Assembly: GCF_014268885.2 (NCBI RefSeq)
Contig: NZ_CP077095.1
Span: 3,751,001-3,815,000, forward strand
Source of the DNA: Pseudomonas xantholysinigenes
GTDB taxonomy: Bacteria > Pseudomonadota > Gammaproteobacteria > Pseudomonadales > Pseudomonadaceae
DNA: 64,000 nucleotides
Reading direction: 5' to 3'
This document shows, one piece after another, positions 37,758-46,180 of this stretch. Both the position numbers and the translations under genes were made by a program. The notes beneath the pieces are model-generated. The model had not been told where the DNA came from and did no database searches. It saw only the letters and a program-made list of their open reading frames with translations. The number at the start of each line of letters is the position of its first letter. The first letter of the stretch is position 1.

Positions 37758-39113
37758 ATGTCCGAGTCACCCAAGGCGTACATCCCTGTTGCGCCGCCAC
37801 GACAGCCCCTGCCCTTGTTCCAGCTGATCCTGGTGGGTCTGCAACACGTGCTGCTGATGTACGGAGGCGCCATCGCCGTGCCGCTGATCATCGGCCAGGC
37901 GGCGGGCCTGTCCCGCGAAGAAGTCGCCTTCCTGATCAACGCCGACCTGCTGGTCGCCGGCGTTGCCACCATCATCCAATCCTTCGGTATCGGCCCGGTC
38001 GGCATACGCATGCCGGTCATGATGGGCGCCAGCTTCGCCGCGGTCGGCAGCATGGTGGCCATGGCCGGCATGCCCGGCGTCGGCCTGCAGGGGATCTTCG
38101 GCGCGACCATCGCCGCCGGTTTCTTCGGCATGCTGATCGCGCCGTTCATGTCCAAGGTCGTGCGCTTCTTCCCTCCGCTGGTGACCGGCACGGTCATCAC
38201 CTCCATTGGCCTGTCGCTGTTCCCGGTGGCGGTCAACTGGGCCGGCGGTGGGCAAGAGGCCACGGCCTTCGGCGCGCCGATCTACCTGATGGTCGCCGGC
38301 TTGGTGCTGGCGGTGATCCTGCTGATCAACCGCTTCATGCGCGGCTTCTGGGTCAACGTTTCGGTACTGGTGGGCATGGGCCTGGGCTACATCCTCGCCG
38401 GCTCCATCGGCATGGTCGACCTGTCGGGCCTGGACCAGGCACCCTGGCTGCAGGTGGTCACTCCGCTGCACTTCGGCATGCCGACCTTCAGCCTGGCGCC
38501 GATCCTGTCGATGTGCCTGGTGGTGGTGATCATTTTCGTCGAGTCCACCGGCATGTTCCTCGCCCTGGGCAAGGTCACCGACCGTGAAGTGACCCCGGGA
38601 ATGCTGCGTCGCGGCTTGCTGTGCGATGCCGGCGCGTCGTTCGTCGCCGGGTTCTTCAACACCTTCACCCACTCCTCGTTCGCCCAGAACATCGGCCTGG
38701 TGCAGATGACCGGGGTACGTTGCCGCTACGTCACGGTGATGGCCGGCGCGCTGCTGATCCTGCTCAGCCTGCTGCCCAAGGCGGCGTTCCTGATCGCCTC
38801 GATCCCGCCTGCGGTACTGGGTGGCGCGTCCATCGCCATGTTCGGCATGGTCACCGCCACCGGCATCAAGATCCTCCAGGAGGCGGACATCGCTGACCGG
38901 CGCAACCAGTTGTTGGTGGCGGTCAGTGTCGGTTTCGGCCTGATCCCGGTGGTGCGCCCGGAGTTCTTCGCGCAGATGCCACAGTGGATGGAACCGATCA
39001 CCCACAGCGGTATCGCCATGGCGACCGTCAGCGCCCTGGTGTTGAACCTGCTGTTCAACATCCTCGGTGGCGCCGATCGCGCCGCGCACAACGATGCCTG
39101 TCATCAGCATTGA
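37758..39113 (+). CDS. NCS2 family urate/xanthine permease (UraA/UapA branch)
   Basis: A 451-residue inner-membrane nucleobase:cation symporter with about 14 helices. The QH pair in VGLQHVLLMYGGAIAVPL, the FVESTGMFLALG block and the NCS2 signature QNIGLVQMTG place it in the UraA/UapA/PucJK branch, where urate or xanthine are usual substrates. It differs clearly from the AzgA-like permease at 31.8 kb. Position after puuD suggests urate uptake. Two outer-membrane channel genes follow. Confidence 0.93.
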   Translation: MSESPKAYIPVAPPRQPLPLFQLILVGLQHVLLMYGGAIAVPLIIGQAAGLSREEVAFLINADLLVAGVATIIQSFGIGPVGIRMPVMMGASFAAVGSMVAMAGMPGVGLQGIFGATIAAGFFGMLIAPFMSKVVRFFPPLVTGTVITSIGLSLFPVAVNWAGGGQEATAFGAPIYLMVAGLVLAVILLINRFMRGFWVNVSVLVGMGLGYILAGSIGMVDLSGLDQAPWLQVVTPLHFGMPTFSLAPILSMCLVVVIIFVESTGMFLALGKVTDREVTPGMLRRGLLCDAGASFVAGFFNTFTHSSFAQNIGLVQMTGVRCRYVTVMAGALLILLSLLPKAAFLIASIPPAVLGGASIAMFGMVTATGIKILQEADIADRRNQLLVAVSVGFGLIPVVRPEFFAQMPQWMEPITHSGIAMATVSALVLNLLFNILGGADRAAHNDACHQH

Positions 39114-39254
39114 GTGACAAGGGGCGGCGCCTGTCCGGCCGCCCCGCTCCACCCCTGTGGTAACGCGATGCCGTCGGCCCGCCGGAATGGGCCGCCCGGG
39201 GCGCCTGCGCGCCGAAAAAGCCCAAACAAAAACAATAAGTCCGGGAATCACAAC

Positions 39255-40040
39255 ATGAAGCGCATCACCTCGTCCGTTTTGCTGGGCAGCACCCTGCTGG
39301 CCACCCTTCCCGCCCACGCCGGCGAATGGCTGCAGTGGCATGGCGAAAGCCTGACCTACCTGTATGGCAAGGACTTCAAGATCAACCCCGACATCCAGCA
39401 GACGATCACCTTCGAACACGCCAACAAGTGGAAGTACGGCGACACCTTCCTGTTCATCGACAAGATCTTCTACAACGGCAAGGCCGATCCCGGCAAAGGC
39501 GTGACCACCTACTACGGTGAATTCAGCCCGCGCCTGTCGTTCGGCAAGATCCTCGACCGCAAACTGGCCTTCGGCCCGGTCAAGGACGTGCTGCTGGCCA
39601 TGACCTACGAACGCGGCGAAGGCGACAACGAGGCCTACCTGATCGGCCCGGGCTTCGACCTCGACATTCCCGGCTTCAACTATTTCACCCTCAACTTCTA
39701 CGTGCGCAACACCGAAGGCAGCCGCCCCGGCGACAACGTCTGGCAGATCACCCCGGCCTGGTCGTACACCATCCCCGTGGGCAAGTCCGACATCCTGATC
39801 GACGGTTACATGGATTGGGTGGTGGACAACGACCAGACCCGCCGCGGCACCTACCATGCCAACCTGCACTTCAACCCACAGGTCAAATACGACCTGGGCA
39901 AGGCCCTGAACCTGGGCGCCAAGCAGCTCTACGTAGGCTTTGAATACAGCTACTGGAAAGACAAGTACGGCATCGACAGCCGCGGCAACCTGGACAGCAA
40001 CCAGAGCGTCGCCAGCGCCTTGGTGAAGGTGCATTTCTAA
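39255..40040 (+). CDS. Tsx/OmpK-like outer-membrane channel, copy 1
   Basis: A 261-residue outer-membrane beta-barrel protein of the nucleoside-specific Tsx channel family. The signal peptide (KRITSSVLLGSTLLATLPAHA) is cleaved near residue 22, alternating aromatic strands follow, and the protein ends in the barrel signature VKVHF with a C-terminal phenylalanine. DNVWQITPAWSYTIPVG is a conserved family block. It probably admits purines or nucleosides for the adjacent permease. A close paralogue follows at 40392. Confidence 0.9.
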   Translation: MKRITSSVLLGSTLLATLPAHAGEWLQWHGESLTYLYGKDFKINPDIQQTITFEHANKWKYGDTFLFIDKIFYNGKADPGKGVTTYYGEFSPRLSFGKILDRKLAFGPVKDVLLAMTYERGEGDNEAYLIGPGFDLDIPGFNYFTLNFYVRNTEGSRPGDNVWQITPAWSYTIPVGKSDILIDGYMDWVVDNDQTRRGTYHANLHFNPQVKYDLGKALNLGAKQLYVGFEYSYWKDKYGIDSRGNLDSNQSVASALVKVHF

Positions 40041-40391
40041 GCCAACGGGCCCACGCCCACCGATGTGACACCGTGCTCCAGGACGGAGCACTTGAGGCCA
40101 GGCGCGCAAGTGAGTAATCTGCGCGCCCCCTCGATCGGGGCAGGATGGATCCTGCCCGCGTTTGCTGACCACCGAGTCAATGATTCCGGGCGGTTGGCCG
40201 ACGTGTTGCCAGCGTGAAATACCCATTTCATCCGTTCAGAAAGACGTCGAGCAGGATGGTTGTGCCCAACGTGGAAAAGTTGGCGCAGCTCTTGCCAAAC
40301 AGCTGTGGCCAATCGAAAAAAGCTGACCCAAAAGACAAGAACAGCGCCCGAGCGCTGACAACAGATACAAATCAAGGGAGCGACACTCGCA
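40041..40391. other. Gene-free spacer between the two Tsx-like genes
   Basis: 351 bases without a convincing gene. Two small hairpins are visible: GTGCTCC/GGAGCAC at 40073-40091 and GGCAGGAT/ATCCTGCC at 40139-40156. The region should contain the promoter of the second channel gene, so the two paralogues are probably expressed separately. Confidence 0.55.
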
Positions 40392-41174
40392 ATGCGTACC
40401 ATCAATAGCCTGATCCTCGCCGGTGGCCTGCTGGCCTGCGGCGCCAGCCAAGCCGGCGACCTGCTGCAATGGCAGAACAACAGCCTGACCTACCTGTGGG
40501 GCAAGAACTTCAAGGTCAACCCTGAGACCCAGCAGACCTTCACCTTCGAGCACGCCGATGCGTGGAAGTACGGTGACAACTTCATCTTCTTCGACAAGAT
40601 TTTCTACCAGGGCAAGAAAGACGCCGGCAATGGCCCGAACACCTATTACGGCGAGATCAGCCCGCGCCTGTCGTTCGGCAAGATCTTCGACCAGAAGCTC
40701 GAGTTCGGCCCAGTGAAGGACGTGCTGCTGGCGATGACCTACGAGTTCGGCGAGGGTGACACCGAGTCGTACCTGATCGGCCCCGGCTTCGACCTGGCCA
40801 TCCCCGGCTTCGACTACTTCCAGCTGAACTTCTACCAGCGCACCACCGACGGCAGCCGCCCGGGTGACAATGTCTGGCAGATCACCCCGGTATGGTCGTA
40901 CACCATCCCTGTCGGCTCCTCCGACATCCTGATCGATGGCTACATGGACTGGGTCGTGGACAACGACGAGAACCGTCGTGGCACCTACCAGGCGAACCTG
41001 CACTTCAACCCGCAGGTCAAGTACGACCTGGGCAAGGCCTTGCACTTCGGCGAGAAGCAGCTGTACGTGGGTATCGAGTACGACTACTGGAAGAACAAGT
41101 ACGGCATCAAGGACAGCGATGCCTTCACCACCGACCAGAACACCATGAGCTTCTTGGTGAAAGTTCACTTCTGA
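40392..41174 (+). CDS. Tsx/OmpK-like outer-membrane channel, copy 2
   Basis: A 260-residue paralogue of the preceding gene: signal peptide RTINSLILAGGLLACGASQA, the same GDNVWQITPVWSYTIPVG block, and the same C-terminal VKVHF barrel signal. The two differ most in the first strands and near the end. It has its own upstream spacer and ends at a good intrinsic terminator. The likely role is outer-membrane entry of purines, nucleosides or breakdown products; the different sequence may give a different substrate preference. Confidence 0.9.
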   Translation: MRTINSLILAGGLLACGASQAGDLLQWQNNSLTYLWGKNFKVNPETQQTFTFEHADAWKYGDNFIFFDKIFYQGKKDAGNGPNTYYGEISPRLSFGKIFDQKLEFGPVKDVLLAMTYEFGEGDTESYLIGPGFDLAIPGFDYFQLNFYQRTTDGSRPGDNVWQITPVWSYTIPVGSSDILIDGYMDWVVDNDENRRGTYQANLHFNPQVKYDLGKALHFGEKQLYVGIEYDYWKNKYGIKDSDAFTTDQNTMSFLVKVHF

Positions 41175-41180
41175 TCGAAA

Positions 41181-41216
41181 AAGAAACAGCGCCTTTCGAA
41201 AGGCGCTGTTTCTTTA
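41181..41216 (+). terminator. Rho-independent terminator after the second Tsx-like gene
   Basis: Perfect hairpin AAAGAAACAGCGCCTTTC / GAAAGGCGCTGTTTCTTT, followed by AT-rich sequence, seven bases after the stop. Confidence 0.9.
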
Positions 41217-41240
41217 TAAATTTTAAGAGCCTCCTTACAA

Positions 41241-41549
41241 CTAAATAGGAAATTTCCTACCCGACAAGCAGCTCACTTTCCAGATCAGCATAAGCCCACC
41301 TGGTAAAAGTCCCCCCAACATCATCAACAGAAACTCAACCTGGTAGTGTTCAAGCACCCGCCAGATATCGAGCATCAGCATCACCAAATTGATCACCATG
41401 GCCACTCCAAGCATCGCAAAGCACTTGATCAAACCCTTGGCAGTCGTGTCATGCAGCAAAAACCGCACACCCAACACCCCCCAAGCCAGCGCCGCCAAAA
41501 GATACAGCGCCAGATGATATACGTCGTAGTTCAGTACCTGGCCAAACAT
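41241..41549 (-). CDS. Small membrane protein of unknown function
   Basis: A 102-residue protein with three to four hydrophobic helices (for example LALYLLAALAWGVLGVRFLL and FLLMMLGGLLPGGLMLIW). The ATG at 41549 is preceded by an excellent GGAGGTG; an in-frame ATG eight codons upstream is less likely. It is AT-richer than its neighbours and convergent with the Tsx-like gene. I recognise no family. Confidence 0.65.
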   Translation of the reverse strand: MFGQVLNYDVYHLALYLLAALAWGVLGVRFLLHDTTAKGLIKCFAMLGVAMVINLVMLMLDIWRVLEHYQVEFLLMMLGGLLPGGLMLIWKVSCLSGRKFPI

Positions 41550-41697
41550 GATCACCTCCGAGACAAACTTCATATTAAGAACCCGAACGATTAAAGTCGA
41601 CCCACACTAATTGCCTGCATTTTTTTTACATTTTTTTTGCAAACCGCTCGATAGCCTACTGACCATTCTGCACCGCTAATGGACATAGGAAAACTTC

Positions 41698-43641
41698 ATG
41701 CGCACCTCACTTGCCGCGCCCTGGCGCTTCCTGCTGTTACTCTGCACAACCTGGCTCGGCATTTTTATATTGACCCGCGTGGTTTTGCTGACCGCCCACG
41801 CCGACACGTTTAGCGGCAACTCACTGTCAGTGTTTCTCGGTGGTGCGTTGTATGACCTGAGCTTCCTAAGCTACGCCGCGCTGCCGCTGGGCCTGTACCT
41901 GGCGTTGTGCCCAGGATTCTTGTGGCGCACCCGCCTCCACCGCTGGCTGCTGCAAGGCGTGCTGTCGGCAAGCCTGTTCCTGATGCTGTTCATCGCGGTG
42001 GCCGAGTGGCTGTTCTGGGACGAGTTCGGCGTGCGCTTCAACTTTATCGCCGTGGACTACCTGGTGTACTCCAAGGAAGTGATGGACAACATCCGCGAGT
42101 CCTATCCGTTGCCCGCACTGCTGGGCAGCCTGGCGTTGGTGACACTGCTGCTCACCTTGCTGCTGCGCAGACCGCTGCTGCGCGCCCTTGCGGGTGCGCC
42201 GATCACCAGTCGTCAGCGCCTGATGGGCCTTGGCTTGCTGACCGGACTGGGAGTGGTGTCTGTGCTGGTGGTCGACCAGCAGTTCCCTCGTGGCCAGGGC
42301 GGCAACGCTTACCAGCGCGAGCTGGCCAGCAACGGTCCGTACCAGTTCTTTGCCGCCTTCCGCAACAACGAGCTCGACTACAACCAGTTCTACACCAGCC
42401 TTGGCGCCGACATGGTAGGCGCGCAAATGCATCAGGAGCTGGCCACCGCCAACGCTCGCCTGGAGGCCCGTGAGCCCCAGGACATCCGCCGTCACATCAG
42501 CGCCAGGGGAGCATTGCGCAAGCCCAACATCATCCTGGTGACCCTCGAGAGCTTCAGCGCCAAGTACATGGGCAGCAACGGCCACCCAGAAAACCTCACA
42601 CCCAATCTCGATGCGCTGCGAAGCCAGAGCCTGTACTTCAATAACTTCTACGCCACCGGCACCCGCACCGACCGTGGCCTGGAAGCCATCACCCTGTCGA
42701 TCCCTCCCACTCCGGGCCGTTCGATCGTCAAGCGCATCGGCCGGGAAGGCGGCTATGCCAGCCTGGGCCAACAGTTGACGGCGATCGGCTATGACGCCGT
42801 GTACGTCTATGGCGGGCGCGGCTACTTTGACAACATGAACGCCTTTTTCAGTGGCAATGGTTACCGCATCGTCGACCAGAGCAGCGTCGACGAGAACGAG
42901 ATCAGCTTCAAGAACGCCTGGGGCATGGCCGACGAGGATCTGTATCGCCAGGCGATCAAGCTGGCGGATACCGACCACGCCGCGCAAAAGCCATTCTTCC
43001 TGCAGTTGATGACCACTTCCAACCATCGCCCGTACACCTATCCCGACGGCCGAATCGACCTCCCATCGGGCGACGGGCGCGAGGGCGCAGTGAAATACAC
43101 CGACTACGCCATCGCCCAATTCCTGCGCCAGGCCAAAGAAAAACCCTGGTTCGACAATACCCTGTTCGTGATTGTCGCCGACCACACCGCGGGCAGCGCC
43201 GGCAAGGAGGACCTGCCGGTCAACAACTACCAGATCCCGCTGTGGATCTATGCGCCGAAAATGATCGAGCCGCAGGAGAACCCGCAACTGGCGAGCCAGA
43301 TCGATCTGGCACCCACCCTGCTCGGCCTGCTCAACCTGAGCTACACCTCGACCTTCTTCGGCCGTGACCTGCTACAAGACGACGACCTTCCACCACGGGT
43401 GCTGATCGGCAACTACCAGCACCTGGGGCTTTTCGACGGCAAGGACCTGGCGATCCTCAGCCCTCGCGGCGGCCTGCGCGTACATGAAGATGCGCTGGGC
43501 AACAGCCGCGAGACTAGCGTGACTGAGGACAACCCGTTGATTCGCCGAGCGATCGCCTATTACCAGAGCGCCGCCTACGGCTTCAGCCAAGGATTGCTGG
43601 CGTGGGAGCCAGAAGAGAAAGGTGTCGCTGTCAGCCCTTGA
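41698..43641 (+). CDS. LTA synthase-like phosphoglycerol/phosphoethanolamine transferase
   Basis: A 647-residue membrane enzyme. Five hydrophobic helices occupy the first 200 residues; the rest is a periplasmic sulfatase-fold domain with NIILVTLESFSAKYMGSNG, the likely nucleophile threonine in TGTRTDRGLEAI, and ADHTAGSAGKEDLPV with metal-binding residues. In Gram-negative bacteria this family includes OpgB-like enzymes that add phosphoglycerol to periplasmic glucans. It is monocistronic and unrelated to the purine genes around it. The exact acceptor is not shown. Confidence 0.87.
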   Translation: MRTSLAAPWRFLLLLCTTWLGIFILTRVVLLTAHADTFSGNSLSVFLGGALYDLSFLSYAALPLGLYLALCPGFLWRTRLHRWLLQGVLSASLFLMLFIAVAEWLFWDEFGVRFNFIAVDYLVYSKEVMDNIRESYPLPALLGSLALVTLLLTLLLRRPLLRALAGAPITSRQRLMGLGLLTGLGVVSVLVVDQQFPRGQGGNAYQRELASNGPYQFFAAFRNNELDYNQFYTSLGADMVGAQMHQELATANARLEAREPQDIRRHISARGALRKPNIILVTLESFSAKYMGSNGHPENLTPNLDALRSQSLYFNNFYATGTRTDRGLEAITLSIPPTPGRSIVKRIGREGGYASLGQQLTAIGYDAVYVYGGRGYFDNMNAFFSGNGYRIVDQSSVDENEISFKNAWGMADEDLYRQAIKLADTDHAAQKPFFLQLMTTSNHRPYTYPDGRIDLPSGDGREGAVKYTDYAIAQFLRQAKEKPWFDNTLFVIVADHTAGSAGKEDLPVNNYQIPLWIYAPKMIEPQENPQLASQIDLAPTLLGLLNLSYTSTFFGRDLLQDDDLPPRVLIGNYQHLGLFDGKDLAILSPRGGLRVHEDALGNSRETSVTEDNPLIRRAIAYYQSAAYGFSQGLLAWEPEEKGVAVSP

Positions 43642-43694
43642 GCCCTTGCTTCAATGGCGGTTCGCCGGCTTGCCGGCGAACCGCTGCACCCGCC

Positions 43695-44609
43695 TCAGCG
43701 AGCAGGCCGCACACGCCGCCATAGTTTGCCCAGCACGCTCACCAGCGCCAGCACCACGGCCCCGGCCACTACACCGGCCACGCCGTTGAGCAGCGCCCCG
43801 GTCAACGCCCCGCCCCGCCCTTCGCTGAACGCCTCGATGGCGTGATGCAGCGGCGCGATGCCGTGCACCAGGATGCCGCCGCCGACCAGGAACATGGCAG
43901 CGGTACCGATCACCGACAAGCCTTTCATCATGTACGGCGCCGCGCGCAGGATGCCGTTGCCGACCGCGCGGGACAGGCTCGATGCCCGTTGCGTCATCCA
44001 CAGCCCCAGGTCATCGAGCTTGACGATACCGCCCACCAGGCCATAGACACCGATGGTCATGACCACCGCGATGCCCGACAGCACGACGATCTGCTGGCTC
44101 AACGGCGCGTCGGCGACGATGCCCAGGGTAATCGCGATGATCTCGGCGGAGAGGATGAAGTCGGTGCGCACCGCGCCCTTGATCTTGCTCTTCTCATAGG
44201 CCACCAGGTCGACATTGGCGTCGGCCAGGGCTTCCTTGCGCGCCTCGTGCTGCGCCTCGTCGTCGTCCTTGCTGTGCAGGAACTTGTGCGCCAGCTTCTC
44301 GAAACCCTCGAAGCACAGGTAGGCGCCGCCGACCATCAACAGCGGCGTCACCGCCCAGGGGATGAAGGCGCTGATCAACAGCGCCGCCGGCACCAGGATC
44401 GCCTTGTTCACCAGCGAGCCCTTGGCCACCGCCCAGACCACCGGAAGCTCCCGATCGGCGCGCACACCGGTGACCTGCTGGGCGTTGAGCGCCAGGTCGT
44501 CGCCCAGCACCCCGGCGGTCTTCTTCGCCGCGACCTTGGTCATCAGCGAGACATCGTCGAGCACCGTGGCGATGTCGTCGATCAATACCAGTAGACTGCT
44601 TCCTGCCAT
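43695..44609 (-). CDS. DUF808 family inner-membrane protein
   Basis: A 304-residue membrane protein of the DUF808 (YedI-like) family: [20 protein letters not shown] at the N-terminus, then [18 protein letters not shown] and about seven hydrophobic helices. Function is unknown for the family. It is divergent from a TetR regulator gene across 132 bases, but nothing suggests joint control. Confidence 0.9.
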   Translation of the reverse strand: MAGSSLLVLIDDIATVLDDVSLMTKVAAKKTAGVLGDDLALNAQQVTGVRADRELPVVWAVAKGSLVNKAILVPAALLISAFIPWAVTPLLMVGGAYLCFEGFEKLAHKFLHSKDDDEAQHEARKEALADANVDLVAYEKSKIKGAVRTDFILSAEIIAITLGIVADAPLSQQIVVLSGIAVVMTIGVYGLVGGIVKLDDLGLWMTQRASSLSRAVGNGILRAAPYMMKGLSVIGTAAMFLVGGGILVHGIAPLHHAIEAFSEGRGGALTGALLNGVAGVVAGAVVLALVSVLGKLWRRVRPAR

Positions 44610-44741
44610 GTTTGCCTGTTTCCAATGGGTTGAATGCAGCCGATTCTAGCCGAAAGTCGCTGCCTTGAGCGTCCGTCGGGGCGGGTGCTACCATGCCGGA
44701 CCCTTCTTGCAAGGGGCCAGACACGAGGAAGATCCCCGACA

Positions 44742-45353
44742 ATGAGCACCATTCGCGAGCGCAACAAGGAACTGATCCTGCGCGCGGCCAGTGAAGAATT
44801 CGCCGACAAGGGCTTCGCCGCCACCAAGACCAGCGACATCGCGGCCAAGGCTGGCCTGCCCAAGCCGAACGTCTACTACTACTTCAAGTCGAAGGAAAAC
44901 CTCTACCGCGAAGTGCTGGAGAGCATCATCGCGCCGATCATGCAGGCTTCGACGCCGTTCAACGCCGACGGTGATCCCAAAGAAGTGCTGAGCGCCTACA
45001 TCCGCTCGAAGATCCGCATCTCCCGCGACCTGCCGCACGCCTCCAAGGTGTTCGCCAGCGAGATCATGCATGGCGCGCCGCACCTGTCGCCGCGCCAGGT
45101 CGAGCAGCTCAACGAGCAGGCCCGGCACAACATCGAATGCATCCAGCGCTGGCTCGAGCGTGGACAGATCGCCAACGTCGACCCGCACCACCTGATGTTC
45201 AGCATCTGGGCGGCGACCCAGACCTACGCGGATTTCGACTGGCAGATCGCCGTGGTGACCGGCAAGGCCAAGCTGGCCGACGACGATTACGATGCGGCGG
45301 CCGAGACCATCATTCGCCTGGTGCTCAAGGGCTGTGAGCCCGAGGCGGCCTGA
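44742..45353 (+). CDS. TetR family regulator, RutR-like
   Basis: A 203-residue regulator with a TetR helix-turn-helix (LILRAASEEFADKGFAATKT, then KPNVYYYFKSKENLY) and a ligand domain resembling the RutR/YcdC C-terminal family (SRDLPHASKVFASEIM, then IWAATQTYADFDWQ). In E. coli RutR senses uracil or thymine and also touches purine-degradation genes such as gcl, which fits a gene lying just before glcG/gcl. The ATG at 44742 is the first with family similarity. The ligand here is not known. Confidence 0.88.
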   Translation: MSTIRERNKELILRAASEEFADKGFAATKTSDIAAKAGLPKPNVYYYFKSKENLYREVLESIIAPIMQASTPFNADGDPKEVLSAYIRSKIRISRDLPHASKVFASEIMHGAPHLSPRQVEQLNEQARHNIECIQRWLERGQIANVDPHHLMFSIWAATQTYADFDWQIAVVTGKAKLADDDYDAAAETIIRLVLKGCEPEAA

Positions 45354-45364
45354 TAGGACCAATG

Positions 45365-45468
45365 GGGCTGCCGTGCAGCCCGTTCGCGGCACAAGGCCGC
45401 TCCTACAGAGGTTATGCATTTCCCTGTAGGAGCGGCCTTGTGTCGCGATGGGCTGCGGAGCGGCCCCA
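45365..45468. repeat. REP doublet (GTAGGAGCGGCC family)
   Basis: Inverted pair of the same REP type as at 27.6 and 33.3 kb, between the convergent tetR and glcG ends, where it may help to end both transcripts. Confidence 0.8.
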
Positions 45469-45482
45469 AAAAATGACGAGCC

Positions 45483-45923
45483 TTACGCAGCAACCCCCGC
45501 ATCCGCCGTCAGCCCCACCTCTTCGATCGCACTGATCGCGCACTGCTCGTCGATATCCGACGTATCCCCGCTGATCCCCACCGCGCCCAGCACCTTGCCC
45601 TCCTGGTCACGTACCAGCACGCCACCCGGCACCGGCACCACCGGCCGCTCGCCCAGCCCGTTCAGCGCGGCATAGAACGCCGGGCGCTGCTGCGAATCCA
45701 GCGCCAGCAGGCGCGAACCCTTGCCCAAGGCCACCGCGCCCCAGGCCTTGCCGATGGCCACCTCCGGGCGCAGCAGGCTGGCGCCGTCCTCGCGCTGCAG
45801 GGCCAGCAGGTGCCCGCCGGCGTCGAGCACCGCCACGGTCAGCGGTGCGGCGTTGATCTTGCGGCCCGCGGCAAGGGCGGCGTTGACCACGCCAACCGCG
45901 ACTTTCAGGGTCAATGCGTTCAT
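45483..45923 (-). CDS. glcG: GlcG/HbpS-like protein
   Basis: A 146-residue soluble protein of the GlcG/HbpS (DUF336) family: VVNAALAAGRKINAAPLTVAVL and GGHLLALQREDGA near the N-terminus and GAVGISGDTSDIDEQCA near the end. Homologues accompany glycolate, glyoxylate or diol operons, and some bind haem or a small ligand. The ATG at 45923 follows GAGGA. It is divergent from gcl, and the shared region carries two TTGTATACAA operators, so it belongs to the same regulon. Its role is unknown. Confidence 0.87.
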   Translation of the reverse strand: MNALTLKVAVGVVNAALAAGRKINAAPLTVAVLDAGGHLLALQREDGASLLRPEVAIGKAWGAVALGKGSRLLALDSQQRPAFYAALNGLGERPVVPVPGGVLVRDQEGKVLGAVGISGDTSDIDEQCAISAIEEVGLTADAGVAA

Positions 45924-46005
45924 GAAAAGGTCCTCTTCTTGTTGTGAGAAGCCCTGAGGGCAGTTGAAAACCAATAGACAAGATAGAACACAACAAAGAC
46001 ACCAT

Positions 46006-46155
46006 TTGTATACAATTTTTTAGATCAATCGCCAAAGGTGCGACGAAATGCCGCCATGACGGGGCATGACCGCCTGGTCAGACCTGCCGACGAAAATGGA
46101 TTGACCTTTTGCGTCGACCATGAATACACTCTACCGCAACGTAAGTTGTATACAA
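46006..46155. promoter_or_regulatory. Two perfect TTGTATACAA operators between glcG and gcl
   Basis: Identical palindromes TTGTATACAA at 46006-46015 and 46146-46155, 140 bases apart, in the 257-base divergent region. The second lies 26 bases before the gcl ATG, over the expected start of transcription, which suggests repression. Confidence 0.75.
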
Positions 46156-46180
46156 TTACAAAATCGATGAGGCACAAACC

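Noticed and set aside
37767..40226. Open frame of about 819 codons on the minus strand opposite the NCS2 permease and first Tsx-like gene
   Set aside because: Covers two well-supported genes and the gap between them; composition is typical of an antisense frame.
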